A stretch of 64,000 nucleotides of DNA, taken from Rostratula benghalensis. Taxonomy: Eukaryota; Chordata; Aves; Charadriiformes; Rostratulidae. The DNA lies in NCBI GenBank assembly GCA_013399305.1, contig VXAI01000089.1, positions 1,460,307 to 1,524,306 of the forward strand, given 5' to 3'. A program made the position numbers and the translations under genes. Shown here piece by piece: positions 40,375-53,529 of this stretch; the first letter of the stretch is position 1, and every line of letters starts with the position of its first letter. Under the pieces are notes generated by a model. It saw only the letters and a program-made list of their open reading frames with translations, had not been told where the DNA came from and searched no databases.

Positions 40375-40650
40375 AGAATGCTCAGATCCAATCATTCATC
40401 TTTTCTTTAAAGAAAGAGTTGTGAATTGCACATCAGCCATGAGCTACACATGTGCTGTAGTAAGTACAAAAATATTATCGAGCTTTTGAATATGAAATTA
40501 CTATTTACGTCATCCAATTCATTCCTGCAGAATTGCCTAGGCACTTGACTAACGACTTGCATTTAAAAAAGTGCATTTTAGCTTGAGCAATTGAGAGCTT
40601 ATATTTGAAAAGTAAAACAGCCCTCCGAATGCATTTTAACTACATATACT
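40375..40650. promoter_or_regulatory. Candidate conserved non-coding element
   Basis: Stop-rich, complex, repeat-free sequence of even composition, with homeodomain-like AT motifs, a tttacgtcatcc motif close to a CREB/ATF site (at about 40505) and a tttctttaaagaaa palindrome (at about 40404). This texture resembles developmental enhancers conserved among amniotes. There is no direct evidence of conservation from one sequence, so this is a suggestion only. Confidence 0.2.
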
Positions 40651-43600
40651 AAACTCTAGAATTATTGTTGTTCAGATCACAGAAACTGAATGCTATACTC
40701 CCTGTTTAAACAAAACTTCACTGGAGTTTGAGTACTGAATGTGTCTCAGCCAGTTTTTTTCTTCAAGTCAGTAAGATGTATTTTTTTTTAAGTCAGAGCT
40801 ATGCCTACATAGAGGTTGCAGATGGTTGTAAGGAAAAATTTCTGTTTCCCTGGATTTCCAGTGATTTTTCCAAAATCTTTTCCGCAATTAGGATATCAAC
40901 ATCTCTCTCAGACAAAGTTTTTGAAAAATGAAATCTTAGAGATGTGCAGCTAATTTTTAGCAGTTCTAGTCCTTTCAAACAAAACCTTCTCATCAGATTT
41001 TAAAGAAACTAGCACAGTCTTGCAAGACACTGATTTTAGTTTAATCAATGTCTTTCTACAGAGTATCTGTAGGAAAATGTTTTTGCCTCACATTACTAGG
41101 GCTCCGTGGTGCTCCTTCTCCCTGCTGAGGGATGAAAATGCCTTTCCCTCACATAAAGTGGGTCACAAATTGTAAACCCTTTAACATTATCCAATAGTAA
41201 TAATAATTTTTAAAAAGCTACACATTTGCATGAAGTCAAGCACCAGGGTGAATATTCTCTACCCTACTTATAAAAGACCATGAAAGGTTCCTGGATATAT
41301 TTTATTTCCATTGGCATAGATATAAATTTGGCTGAGAGACTGCCTGCTTAAAATGGGTTTATAGTGACTTTGCAGCAGGAGATTGAGGTGAGGCAGCCAA
41401 AGAGCACAGGTACAGCTGTCTGTACCTCTACATGCTGACAAAACCAGGGCTGTAGAGATGGTTACAGCAGCAGCGCCAGCCAGCCAAAGCTTTAAGGACA
41501 GATCTGAACTGCAGTCAGGCCTGTTGTCAATCCCTCCAAAGACAGAGATGTTGCAACTGGTGGGAGGGGGAGATGGTGGGAGAGCTTGGCAAGACTTCAG
41601 CCTGCTATTAGTCCTGTTAAGGACAAAGAGTTTCCACAGCCTAGTGGTTTTCTCAAGTGTCAGGCTAGGGTTTCTGATCAAAAAGCCATCTTCTGACCTA
41701 AGTGTCTTTCTTGGGAATGCAGGTTCAACAGTTAGATCCAGCCTGAGCTGATAGCTTCATGCTAGCCCAACTTGATAACTTCCATCTGAAGGTTTGATCC
41801 TACAGTTATGAAGGTCTCTTTAATTAGACAATATTCGTTTCATTAACTCTCCTTTCAGATTATAAAAGCTTAACAGCAGGGACTGATTATTCTTTTCAGT
41901 GCAATGTAGATTATTTTTTTTTTATGTTCTAATTGGGAAATACTTTTGGGAAACACTTGTTCAAAACAAAACAAGACCCAAAAAATTGATTTTTCTAAGC
42001 CAAGAAATAATACTCCTAAAGAAATATTTTGGCTAGGAAAGGTTGTGTTGGGGTGGTACTAATGATGTACCTTTGTTGCTGCTCTAAATTCAGGGTGATG
42101 AGAAGTGCAGCAAACTGGAATCATCATACACCATGGGTGATTCAAGCATGCGCACAACACAGAGCTATCTGCATACAAACCCAGTTATTCTTCCCATCCG
42201 TGCTTCCCTTCTCCATCAGGCAGATACCAAACCCCTTCAAAACTGATGGCAAGCTTTCCATTGACACACACATGCTGTGGACTGGATCCTGCAGGCTTGC
42301 AGTTCAACACATTGAACTCAAAAAAACAGGCAGAGCCAGGAGGGTGTAGACAGAAAATCCCCCAGACCTCTGCTGCTCATTTGAGACATGGGGGGGGGTG
42401 TTTATTATTTTTTTCAAAAAAGGGAAAATTAAAAAGGAATTGCCACCAGGATCTGACAGAGGAAGGGCTGTATTCTGTGAGAATTTGGTTAAAAGGTGAC
42501 ATTAAATTTTATCATAGGAAGGCAGCACAATTAATGTCATTTCTTCTAAGGGAAAGGCTATCTAAGGTATCTAAGGCTTTCTATTAAAGGTCTTCACTCA
42601 GGCCTGCGGAAAATAAAACACCTTTTTCTGAAGGGCTTTCTTACAAGAAGCTCTGGGAGAGAAGGTGACACTTCAAAGACACCAGATAAATAGATGTTAA
42701 GTGTTCAGAAATGCTGCATGGCCCAACACTGAGAAAGTCCTTGCTCCTGAGCCTTTGCACATCCCAGGGCTGGTTCTGTGCCTGGTGAAAGCCTGCAACA
42801 CTGCTGGTGGGAAGACTTCCCCTTGGCACCACCAGGCTCAGGGGTGCCTCTGGGGAGAGGTCTGGAGAGCTGCAGAAAGGCAGGAGTGGGCAGAGTGGGA
42901 AGAATTATGTGGGTTATCCTATGGGATAGATCTGGTGTTCCCCACCCTCTCCAGGCATCTGCCAGCTCTTTCTGGTGTTGGGCTGGACAGGAAAGCTCTT
43001 CAGCTATAGGGGATGCGGATGGAATGGGCAGACTGAGCACAGCGAGGATGGTCCACTGATGGCTGGACTGCAAGACAGTGGAGAACAATAGGAGACCCTC
43101 AGCCACCCCAGATTTTATGCTGTTTGCTCCAGTTGCAAAGCATGGTTCATCAGGCCTTAGCCAGGAGAGGGAGGGCAGGTAGGAAATCCACCATTCATAG
43201 GACCTGGCCCAGAGTTTACCTCAATATCAGTATATCAGCTTCTAATTCTACAGTCCCTCTGGCTTGTGGAGAAGGATTCTCACTCAAGGCTTTACAAATC
43301 TGAGTCCTGTTATTTTAAAGGCAGCCTCCATCTGATTTCAGCTCTACAGGCAGATACACATGGCCCCAGAAGTGTTGCTGGTGGAGCAAGGTCCATGCTC
43401 TAGCCTTGCACACAGGTAACAAGACCCTGCCATGACCAGAGTGCAGCCTGCATCAGTGAGGGCATTCAGGCTCTCACTCTATGCAAGCATAACTCACCAG
43501 GCTCCCTGCTCACCTTCAAGTATGAGGCAATTTGCAGACTTCTTGATTGCAGCTCATTCTTCAAGTGGGTTTCAGTTAACCTGAGAAGTGACTGTGCAAC

Positions 43601-44748
43601 CTGGCTCAAAGGCATAAACTATCCAGGAGATTTAATTTTTGAATCTTACTCTTTAGAGTCTTCTGCTTTTCAGTGTAAGTGTTTCATTATGTTATATAGT
43701 GCCTTGGCTCTTGGAGAACTGTATGAATAAAAGTACTGTTATATTGTTTTATTATGGGTTCTGCTTTCCAGCAATGCTCCAATTGATGAAACTTTTCTCT
43801 GATAATAATGGCGCATGATAGTATTGTGATAGCCAGGACTGAGAACAGGACTGCACTATACCACACAGTGAAAACCTGGCAGTTTTTGCCATTGGATTTT
43901 GTGGATCCAAGATTTTCTCCTATATATCTCAGGAATGCCTCCAACTGTTAAGAGCAGCAGCATACAACAAGAAGGCTGAGACCACCTGTCAGGTGCAGTA
44001 AACCTGGATGAAATGTGAGTGTATCAATGAATAAGTGTGGCAAATACCATGCATAGCTCCGTGTCCTTGCTTGGATTGCGTGGAGAGAAAAAATCAGGTT
44101 GCATTAACAGGTGCCATCAAGGAGGTGGTTGTAGAGCCCTCTGCTACTGAATGCCAGCATGAGGCTGCACAGCTCGCTTCTTCATTCACAGCCTTTATCT
44201 TGTCCCTTACATTGGATGTCCAAATGAAGACTCCACAGTATGATGTGTTTTGACTGAAAGCTGTGCATTGGCTTAGGATGATGGAGAAACAAATCTTGCC
44301 TTTCTCACACTGGTCACCTAAAGCTCGTGTGTCCTTTTTGTCTGGTGTCTTCACTTGTAGTGGGGTGCAGACCTGATGTGAAATTCACAGATGCTATAAT
44401 GAATCATGGGCAGATGGAAGTGGAGAAAACTTACTCTGCTGTCTCTGTATTGGATTTGTGTGCTATAAATACAGTGCAAGGGGTGTTTCTTACCTGTAAA
44501 TAGGAATAAACTTTGGATAACAACTAAATAAATGAGGACAGATGGACCCATGTAAAAAATCAGCTAAGATTCCTACAGAAAATGGAGTACAAATTTATAA
44601 TTAAAAATGTGATGTAAGGAAGCTATGATGTTGGTTTAAGGTTTGGCCCAAACTACAGACAGGGACTCATCTTAATATGAGGCTTTTTTGCTACTCTTTC
44701 CACTAGGGCAAATGGATCAGGATTAGGCACAGCCACCCAACTGAACTT
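40651..44748. other. Non-coding stretch, no gene supported
   Basis: Unique DNA with a G run at 42390-42398. The frames are at most 137 codons (41268-41681, minus) and 133 codons (42705-43106, minus, in a GC-richer patch also open on the plus strand). They match no family and lack convincing splice context. Confidence 0.55.
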
Positions 44749-44907
44749 TTACTGAGGCAGCTGGTACTTGTGAAATGATGTGCATGACTGTTAAGTGTGT
44801 CTAACCCAGTTGCAGGAAGTCAAGCTAAACAACTTGCCACAGACCACTAGGAGGTAAAAATAACCCTTCAGTATCTGCCCAGGAGTTGTAACACAAATCT
44901 GGGAGCC
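44749..44907 (-). repeat. MIR-like ancient SINE fragment
   Basis: On the plus strand the order ttactgaggca, then aagtcaagctaaacaacttgcc, then agaccactaggagg, then caggagttgtaaca matches the reverse complement of a MIR/amniote tRNA-type SINE. There the same pieces read actgaggc, gttaagtgacttgccc, ggtcac-cagctagtagg and aggatt-gaaccc. The middle contains an insertion of about 45 bases relative to the pattern. It is old and weak. Assignment is from remembered consensus. Confidence 0.4.
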
Positions 44908-45821
44908 TCGGGGCTGGGTCTGCTGTGCTGCTCTTGGGTCTGTTGTTGGGTTGCTTCCTATCCATACCTTCTCCAGTTTCCCAGCCCAGGGACCTTTCGA
45001 AGGATTGGACTTTTTCCCATATGCACATGCACAGAGATGGTGGTTACAGGGAGATAAGAGATGCCTTCAACTCCATTATTTCCACTGACACTCAAAGGTG
45101 TGAGAGGGGGGAGCATGCTTGAGGCCAAACTTCATTAACATCATGCTGGTTGGTCTCCCTGGCCCACAACAAGTGTATACCAAGAAAGGTCTTGTATGTA
45201 GGGGGAGGGAGGAGAGGATTTGTCATCCCATGGAGACTAAGCCTGAGCATTTGTTCTTTATCTCAACCTTGAAGGTGCTGGGCTTCAGGGCACCTCAGAG
45301 GATCTCTCTTGAAAGGTAATGCCCTGCAACATGATGTTTTCCTCTCCTCAAATCTTTCCCTCTGGTGAGACTGTGGTCAAGGTTTGGATTGAGAGTGATT
45401 CTCCTTTTGTGATCGGTTCTCATGTGGCCTCCAGTGCTCTTTTATGATGTTCTTCTCCTCTATTCTTCTCTGCACTTTGAAGTGCTCTTGCATGAAACAG
45501 CATGACATAAAATAAAATGACACTCATAATTAACACAAATGATACATTTGGTTTCAATTATCTCCCGTCTCTCCAGTTGTGAGGAGTGAGAAATAACTCA
45601 TAAATGCAGGCAACGTTTTAAGAAATTGCAGACTTTACAGAGTAAGGGAAAGTAAGAAAAACAGACCCTGAGATATTGAGCTTTTCACAGTGTACAAAAT
45701 GGTAAGACAGAAAAACAGCCTTGCCTGGTATGCTTCCAGCATGCATGGGCAAAGCTCTATGGGGTGAGAATAAGAACAAAATTAAACACCAAAGCAGAAC
45801 TTTCAATTAAGCCCTAAACTG

Positions 45822-45897
45822 AGAATTGGCTCTGCCACTGACCTAGGAGTGACCTTTGGAAAGTCACTTTGCGTCTTCGCATTTCTCGTTTCACAGA
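45822..45897 (+). repeat. MIR-like ancient SINE fragment
   Basis: The segment ttggctctgccactgacc, followed by gtgacctttggaaagtcact and tttctcgtttcac, follows the central core of MIR-type SINEs (ggctctgccact, gtgaccttgggcaagtcac, ctcagtttcc) in order and spacing. The tRNA-like head and the 3' tail are not recognisable. It marks very old amniote repeat DNA. Confidence 0.6.
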
Positions 45898-48800
45898 GGC
45901 TGTTGTTTTTATTCATTTGGACTGTCAGCAGAGGAACTGAAGGAGGAAAAGGTCTCTTTGGTCAAGGCTTTTTTCCTGACATATCTATATACTTCTCCCA
46001 GCTTCAGGGGGATATTTCTAAGCAGAATTTCTCTCTTTTCCACAACAAAAAAGGGCCCATTTAAAAAAAAATAATTCTTCATCTCTCTCCAAATTCTGAT
46101 AGTCTTACTATCATTTTGTCCCCTTTCCCATTTTACCAGATAATGTTTACCCTTTCAAAATAGTGTCCATGGCCACTTGAACTGACAGCAATAAAACGTC
46201 TTAACACCATGCAAAACAGAAATTTATCCAACCTCAGGGTAGCACAAGCCTATTATCCCAGCCTATTCCATAAAACAGCTGACTTGACAGCCCATGTCAG
46301 TATGGAATGCAGTTAGCTCTGGGTTTTTTCATCTCTGCTTAAGAATGATCCCATTGAACCTAGGCTATGACGCACTACAATTGGCATTCCTATGGCTTGC
46401 ACACATCTTGAAAGGACAACTATAGCAAAACTCTCTCCAGGGATTGCAGCACCAGCCATGGGACTCAGTAGAAAGAGCCCTTCACTTGAAATAGTTTTGA
46501 TGCACATCAAGACTCTCGCTGAGAAACTGCAGAACCAGGGTTAGATGTGTCTGGGCTGAGCAGTCTGCTATACACAGGCTGCACCAGTGAGAAAAGGGTT
46601 GGCTAACGGTGTGCTTTTTGATCCTTGAGAGATCCCATGTCTCTCCTGAGGTACAGCACAGCTGCTGTTTGGAACTGTATAGCACCACAGCACATGGATG
46701 TAAGGAAGGGAGGGAAGAAAAATAGCATGTGCAGTAGAGGAAACTTTAACTAAGCTGAAGACTATTACTCATATGAGAGCCAGAACCTCCACCCATGCTC
46801 TCCTAGTTTGGTCCAGCAGTGCAAAATTGACCACAAAAAAAAAAAAAAAACCCACCCAAACAAAACCCACAAAAAAATCCAGCCCCTCCAAAGAAACCCC
46901 TAAACTGCTTTTCCCTGAAAGAGTCTCTGTGTAAGAGAGATGGTATAGCTATGAGACATGAGACAGCTATTTCTTTTTCCTTTTTTATAAGAAAATCAAG
47001 ACACTTTATGGAAAGCAGGTAATTCTATGGGAAAAGAAAAATATTTCTTTTCAGCTTTTTCAAATTTCTGGCCCTCATTTTGTATGTGATCATCAGAGGG
47101 CCTCTTTCTTTTGCAACGTAATTACAGCAACAATGGAGTGGTGAAGAGCAGAGCTGGATGCTTTGAGGGGGAAGTGCATTTGTTGTTCTTATCTTTGGTG
47201 TCACCTTGCAGTGTTGAAAAGCAGATAAAGCCTAGGGGAGAGGGGACACATTTGTTTTACCTTGTTCATCTCTCCAGCAGGAGATACTGTGACGCTCTCA
47301 CTATCAGTTTCCTAGAAGTGGTATAACACAGGAGCAGTGGGACCAGTCTTTGGATAAAATCCCTGGAAGGACATATCCCTGCCCTCACACTTCAGGAATT
47401 TGGAGCTCTGCTTCAGATGTATCTTAAGTGCCCTTGGGAGCTAGGGGCTAGGAATATTAACATCTTTAGAAGAGTGAGGAAGCTATTAAACAATACACAG
47501 AGAAGAGAGGTTTGCACATTCATCCATCTTGTGACCAGCATGGTCTTACACCAGGGTTGGGTAAAACTGGGCACAATGCACACTGCTAACTGGGGTGAAA
47601 GGAAGGTTTTTTCAGGCATCTTAGCATTTCCTGCCCACCTTGCCACTGGTACCTGGACATTAACTGTGAATGAATCTGTGACAGCTGGTGCTCACTGCTG
47701 CCCAGTTGAGTCCTTCACCAGCAGCATGCTGGATGCTGCTTTGCTACCTCTAGTGAGAATGCAGGTTCCTGTTGACTGCCCATTGTAGGTTGGCAAAGAC
47801 CAAGAGCCAAAAGTGCTGACTCCCTGCAGTACCTGTGTCTTCTGATACCCTCCTTGCTGGCAACTACAGGAAGGTGGAACGCATGCTAACCTGGGACTGG
47901 GACAAACCCCTTCTCCTTCTGCCAGGAATCCTTCCCACTCTCGTCTCTTCTCATCTCCACGAGATCTCTAAGGCGAAGGACATTTCCCTGTCAGACTCTA
48001 GCACCCATGGGAATCCAACACTCAAAGAAAGTCTATTGCTCAAATCCTCAAGGCTCCACATAGGCCTTGCTCAATTTCGAAATACAATAGAATACAAGGC
48101 TGTGAATTTTTCCTTTCCAGTTAAAAAATCCAACTATGAGGCAGGTAGGGACAGACAAGGGGTGCACTTTTAGGGAGAATGCATTTTGTCTTGTTTTCTA
48201 CTTGTATGGGTTTCCATTTTGTTGAGCAGGAACAAAACTGTTGTGCTCTGTAAAATGGAGAGAGTTCGTCTTTTACAAACATAAAGTCAAAAAACTTCAC
48301 GGAACAGACAAAGAGCCAAAATCTTTGAAAGAGTATTTCACTTTGGTTTTTACAGAGATTATTAATACAAGTATGTCACATAATACTAAATACAGTTGAT
48401 CTTTCTCTTTAATTTGTTTGTTGTTAATACATTTCCAAAGACAGCTTGTTGGGTATGTTATATTTCTGCACTTGATTTCTTAAACAAGTTGAATAACCTA
48501 TGTTTTTCATTAGAGACCCATAACCATTACCCTTGCGTGCCTCCCACTACACAAGGAGCAGAGTTGGAGCTGTGCCCCAAATGCACTGTCTCCTTTCTCC
48601 CAGAAAAACCACCTTCCTTCTTCTGCCAGCTCTTAGCTCCAACTTGGTTTTCCACCACCAAGGAGCTGCCCACAGCTCCAGATTTCTCTAAGCACAAACT
48701 GTTCCAGACCTCCCTCCTCTGAAGGCTGCCTCTAATTGCCTCTGTCATTTAGCTATGCAATGCAAAGGGCTGCTCAGATACACAGTAGAGCGTGGCCAAT

Positions 48801-51207
48801 GCATTCCCTGCAAACAATCAGCTGTCACCTTTGCCGTGGTGAAGTCCTCAGAACATGGCACATGTACCGCCTCCAGGAATTTGGCCCCATTGGTTTGTCA
48901 TCCTGTGCAGCTGGGGAATATGAGGTTTCTATTGAATGTCAGCTCTTATTTATTAGAACTTGAAGTCAAACAATAGCCCACACACAGGGAGTGTCTGACA
49001 GACTGAAAAATATGTATGCAACTCTGTAAACACCTCAGCCTTGGGTTTTTTGTGTGTGTGTGAAGGCAGGGGACACTCTCTCCTTCATATTTTGGATGCT
49101 ACTTCTCAGCTTCTTCCTATTAAAAACTTTGATTCTCTGCATTGCTGGTTAGAGATATATTCTTTTCCTGAAGAACCACAAAAAGCAGAAATACAGGCTA
49201 TGTTGAACTGCCACACTCCTGCAGAAGGTTCCTCTGTTAAGCAAGTACTATCTCCTGGAACCACACTGATTTCTGCTTATTCTCTCTTGTTGCTGATCCA
49301 GTGTGGATGTGCCACGAACTGCCAGTAGGCTTTTAAGAGACAGCAGATCTTATGTTCGTTTTTCATGTTGTGAAGTAAAAAGCAGAACACAAGCCCATCT
49401 GACTTTGTGGGGAGGATATCACCAATTTTATCTTGTTCAGAAAATTTTGAAAAAGGGTACAATTTTTCTTGTAAGGAAATATCTTCTGAAGTTTCATGGA
49501 AATTCTCATGTGAATGTTTTTGAAATCTAATTCTCTAGAAATTCTGAAAATGATTTAAATTACTTAAATGTCCCGCTGAAAGAAAAATGCTTTTCAGCAT
49601 TGAAATGCAGTTTTGATGCAGGAATGTCACTTTGTGGAAAGTCCAAAAAGAAGGAGATTGCAAAAGCTGGGTGGAGATTGGCAATATTCTTAGAGTGCTT
49701 GCCAGCACCCTTGCCTTCCCAGACTCACCTTTAAGGAAAACTAAAGGCAAAGGAAAGTCAGGAGCACAGGAGAGGCACTACCATGTCCAGCATTACCTGA
49801 TGAAGAGCAAGGTAGATTATTACCTTAAGTGATGCCACTGAAAAGCCAGGTTGATACGCTTTAAAACTTCACTCACTTACTTAAGAGTACTTAAGAGTTA
49901 CTGCAACAGTGAAAAGGATGTAGAAGCTGACAAAACAGCATATCTAAGGACAGATTATCCCATTCTTTCTTCCAAAAAGAAGTGGAGTTACACTGAACAA
50001 TAAAGACAGTGCTCAGAAGCTTGGCTAGAGCATGGGGAAATAGCTTAGATGTTGCGCTGCTAGCTGTAATGTTTGTCTATTTCTACCATCTCTTCAAATT
50101 TCTTTGACGATGGTTTTGCCCCTTTTCCTTCAGAGGTTCCCAGGCCTCATGACCATGAGCTGGCTTGTGAAGGCAGTCACATAGTGTTAGTGCAATGCTT
50201 CCTACGGTATTTTTTTTAGATTTTGCAAACGGGTCATTTTTGAAGGACTGTTTGCTTTAGTGTGTGAGAATCCAGCCTTTTTATGGGCCTCCAATCAGGC
50301 ACCTGAAATCACCAGCTGTTGCCAAAGTAATGGCCCCAAGGCTTGTTGCCCTTATAAACACTACCCAAAATGAGAGGAGAATCAGGAAGTACTCCTGTGC
50401 CTCTTGAAGAAGCTATAGATCTTTAATATAGTTCAAGACAAGAGAGGCCCAAATGAAATGTAAAAGATAAAGCCAAGGAAGGACATTTGAAATTAATAAG
50501 AGCAGACATATGATTTAAAGCCACATAATGTTCGTAAAGGCCACTAAGTATGACCAGTACCTCAAGGAATGCACCCAACACCATCCCCAATAATGGGAAA
50601 GGAGGATTTTTGTAGACAGGTTTATAAACATATGGGGGAATTGCTTAAGTAGTAATCTCACAGGGATGGTCCATTGCTCATGCCATTATATAGACAGTCT
50701 GATTGAAAATCTAAATCCTGGGCTCTACGTGTTTTTCCCCTTATTCTGCTCTTAGTGTTTTAAACTTTTTTTCTAATTAGCTGATTCAAAGTCTCTCCAA
50801 AGAAAAGTTTATATGACATTGCTGCCACAAGGATTCTTGCCAAGAAAATGAGCAGGGCAGATGCTGGCTGACTTGTTGATTCACTCAACAAAAAGCTATG
50901 TGGATGATTTTGTTTTCCTCTGAGGTGCAGACTGTCTCTTTGCTCTTTGCTTTCTTGGACCTGCATGGACCACATGCTTAATACAAGCTGTTGCTGAATT
51001 TCTGTTAACCTGCTCCTGTCTGGAAGTCAAGATTTTTTTTGTCATTGATTTCAAGAGCTCCAACCCCTGCCTCTTCTTCCTCTAAATCAATCCTTATTAG
51101 TTTGACTAACTGAACCTGTTTTGTGTCCTAATCTCTAACTCATATCCTGATTCCAGTAAGGGAAAAAGAAAGGATATAACAAGTTCAAGAACTCACTGGA
51201 GAGCAAA
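45898..51207. other. Non-coding stretch, no gene supported
   Basis: Unique AT-rich DNA. A low-complexity A/C stretch lies at 46832-46902 and begins with 16 A (46835-46850). A short tg run occurs at about 49051-49061. The largest frames are 123 codons (47417-47788, plus) and 112 codons (47835-48173, plus), both unrecognised. I see no known RNA gene or transposon. Confidence 0.55.
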
Positions 51208-51230
51208 TTTTTATTTTTATTTTTATTTTT
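51208..51230 (+). repeat. Simple repeat (TTTTTA)n
   Basis: Three uninterrupted units of ttttta followed by five t. A short microsatellite with no further implication. Confidence 0.95.
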
Positions 51231-51855
51231 GGATGGGAAAATTGGCTAATGAATTCAATGAACATTTTTGTGCAGCATGCTTCCCTCAGATTGTTCTGGT
51301 ATTTCATGTGGAAGCCAAATATTGGGGGAAATGTGGGGGTTTTACAAAAGAAAAATATTTTATTGAAAATGAAGACGACAACTAATCACTGTTACAATTT
51401 TTGCAGAGGCTTTCAGGGGAAAAGTTAAAAGTTAGTAGATCAATGGGACAGTTTTCTTCTGATCCTTTCCCTCTAATCCATAGAAACAACCCTATACTCC
51501 CTCATGGATTATGTCTTCAAATATAGATAGGATCTGGGGTGTAGCCAAAATTTTCTGCCTCTAGTGGGATTCATCTCAACTGCCCACAGCAAAATGCCAT
51601 GTATATTTTCACTGCAATGCAGGCTTTTTGAGTTACTCTACTAAAGGGGACAAATCTCTGCTTTCACTACCAGTGGCCTTTCATTTGTAAGCTGAAACCT
51701 ATGATAACTGGTTAAAAGACATGATTACATGAAATAGCACCACTTGTTGCTGTTCTGTACAGTAAGATTTTGTTGTACTTATTTTGTATTCATTTTCTGT
51801 AAGTCAGTGTCGACTTCAGAACAAGAGTCCAGGAAATTAATTTTTTTTTCATTAT

Positions 51856-51924
51856 NNNNNNNNNNNNNNNNNNNNNNNNNNNNNNNNNNNNNNNNNNNNN
51901 NNNNNNNNNNNNNNNNNNNNNNNN
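51856..51924. other. Assembly gap (69 N)
   Basis: A run of 69 unknown bases, preceded by a T-rich stretch (ttttttttttcattat) that may have hindered sequencing. The first base after the gap is also the first base of a 53-base sequence repeated 1.55 kb downstream. Local order or copy number here may therefore be wrong. Confidence 0.99.
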
Positions 51925-51977
51925 GACCCTTAGCACAAATACCTCCCCATGAGTTAAAAAGAAATAAAAAAGAATGA
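51925..51977 (+). repeat. 53-bp gap-edge repeat, copy 1
   Basis: Begins at the first base after the gap (gacccttagcacaaatacct) and matches 53477-53529 at 52 of 53 positions, the one difference being a versus g after gaaat. Beyond 51977 the two copies are unrelated. The left part of any longer copy would lie inside the gap. Confidence 0.95.
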
Positions 51978-53024
51978 AAATTCTTTCTTCTGGGATACTG
52001 CCAAAGTTCTTGGAATTACTATAAACAGACTAAAATGTAACTTGATGTGTTATAAATCACAATTTTTACATTCAAAGATTTATTTCTTGTATTACAATCT
52101 TCATTCACTTTGATTTCAGCCACTTTAAAACGCTCCACCTTAACATAAAGGGGAATTGCTTTCTCTTTCTGAAAAATGGTATAAAGAGCAAAATATCTGT
52201 GGTGATGTCATTCCAAGAGGGAAACACATATCAGCTGTGAAACTCTCTGTTTCTCACTCCACCTTGGAAATACTTGGGTACTCCTGAGTCAATAAATATG
52301 TATTTGATGGCAACTGGGACGGAATTAATAATGCTACACAGAAACAAGAGGGAATGAGACATCAACACAGTGTACCAAGTACACTGAAATTATTTCTCAG
52401 CATAAACAATACTAGGTAATGTACTAATACCCTTTTCTTTCAGTGATAAAAGAAAATCAGAGTTATAAACTCTAGCTGTGGTCCCTATAACACATCTGGC
52501 TTAAGCTGAAAATGACCTGGCTTCTATATTGATAGAGCAAGCTTTCTGATGCTATACTAGCTATGACTTTTGTAACTCTGAATTTAAAAATGGCATATAC
52601 TAAGCAACTCAAATGTATGTATACATTGTCTTATGGTACATACTTTTACAGCTAGGAAAAAGGTAAAGTTAACTGAAAAGCTAAGATCAAGGCCTGGAGT
52701 TCGGGAAAGGTGAGTTTGAGTGCTGCCTTCATTCCAAGCATTTTATATTTGTGACACTGGTGCTGGAGGTTACAATTTGGTTTCAAAGCTCACTTCCCAC
52801 ACCCCCACCTTTCCCTTTTCCTAAGATAAAAGGCCTTACCCCATCAACTCATCCAGCATCTCTGTTTCCCCAGGCCCAGGTGGAAAGTTGAAGTAGAAAA
52901 CCTAACCTCAAAGCTGAGTACCCTGAAGTTAAACACCCTTTCACCTTTTTCTTCCCTAGTAACACATGCAACTACATAGAAAAAGTGAGAGACAGAAGCA
53001 GACACTGATTGTGGGTGTCTTTTC
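51978..53024. other. Non-coding stretch, no gene supported
   Basis: AT-rich unique DNA with only short frames (up to 60 codons). The text near 52690-52735 (gagttcgggaaaggtgagtttgagtgctgcc) vaguely recalls a MIR head but is not callable. Confidence 0.55.
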
Positions 53025-53146
53025 ACAGAATCACAGACTAATTTAGGTTAGAAAGGACCTCCAAAGGTCACCCTGTCCTACCCTCTGCTCAAAGTGGGTC
53101 TAACTAGACCAGATTGCCAAGGAACTTGTCCCGTCGAACCTTGAAC
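53025..53146 (-). mobile_element. CR1 LINE 3' fragment
   Basis: Plus-strand cacagaatcacagac, then aggttagaaaggacctcc, aaaggtcaccctgtcc, ctgctcaaagtgggtc, ctagaccagattgcc and cttgtcccgtcgaacc follow the reverse complement of a CR1 3' untranslated end. It is moderately diverged. Only about 120 bases survive, and similarity stops after ttgaa. No coding part is present. Confidence 0.88.
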
Positions 53147-53476
53147 CACTGAAAACAGCACTGAATACTAGTGCCTTTACTATGCCTCTTCTCACTAGGT
53201 CTCTCTTCTACTAAGAAGTGAGCCCACAGACTTCCTGTTTGAGTCCATGTGCAGAGAGGAAGGACTCAGAAGGTGGAAGCAGGGACAGACTACTCCAAAG
53301 GTACAAAGGCATTGCTCATGAATGTAGGAGTGGGGTCAGAAAAGCCAAAGTTCATCAGGAGTTGAAACCAGCTCATATACAAAAAGTGAAAAGCTGCAAT
53401 TTCTAAAAAAAAAAAAAAAATATACTATGAGTATATTTAGGATTAAGTGTAAGTTGTTAAGGTACTTTTTGAAACT
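53147..53476. other. Short spacer with A tract
   Basis: Unique DNA between a CR1 scrap and the second copy of the gap-edge repeat. A 16-base A run lies at 53405-53420. The 62-codon frame 53218-53406 ends in this tract and is not recognisable. Confidence 0.55.
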
Positions 53477-53529
53477 GACCCTTAGCACAAATACCTCCCC
53501 ATGAGTTAAAAAGAAATGAAAAAGAATGA
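53477..53529 (+). repeat. 53-bp gap-edge repeat, copy 2
   Basis: Near-identical copy of 51925-51977 in direct orientation, 1,552 bases downstream. It sits in unbroken sequence (preceded by ttttgaaact and followed by gcagcatgag), so this copy is probably the correctly placed one. Confidence 0.95.

Noticed and set aside
51744..51977. Open frame across the second N run
   Set aside because: Spans unknown bases and a probable assembly discontinuity.
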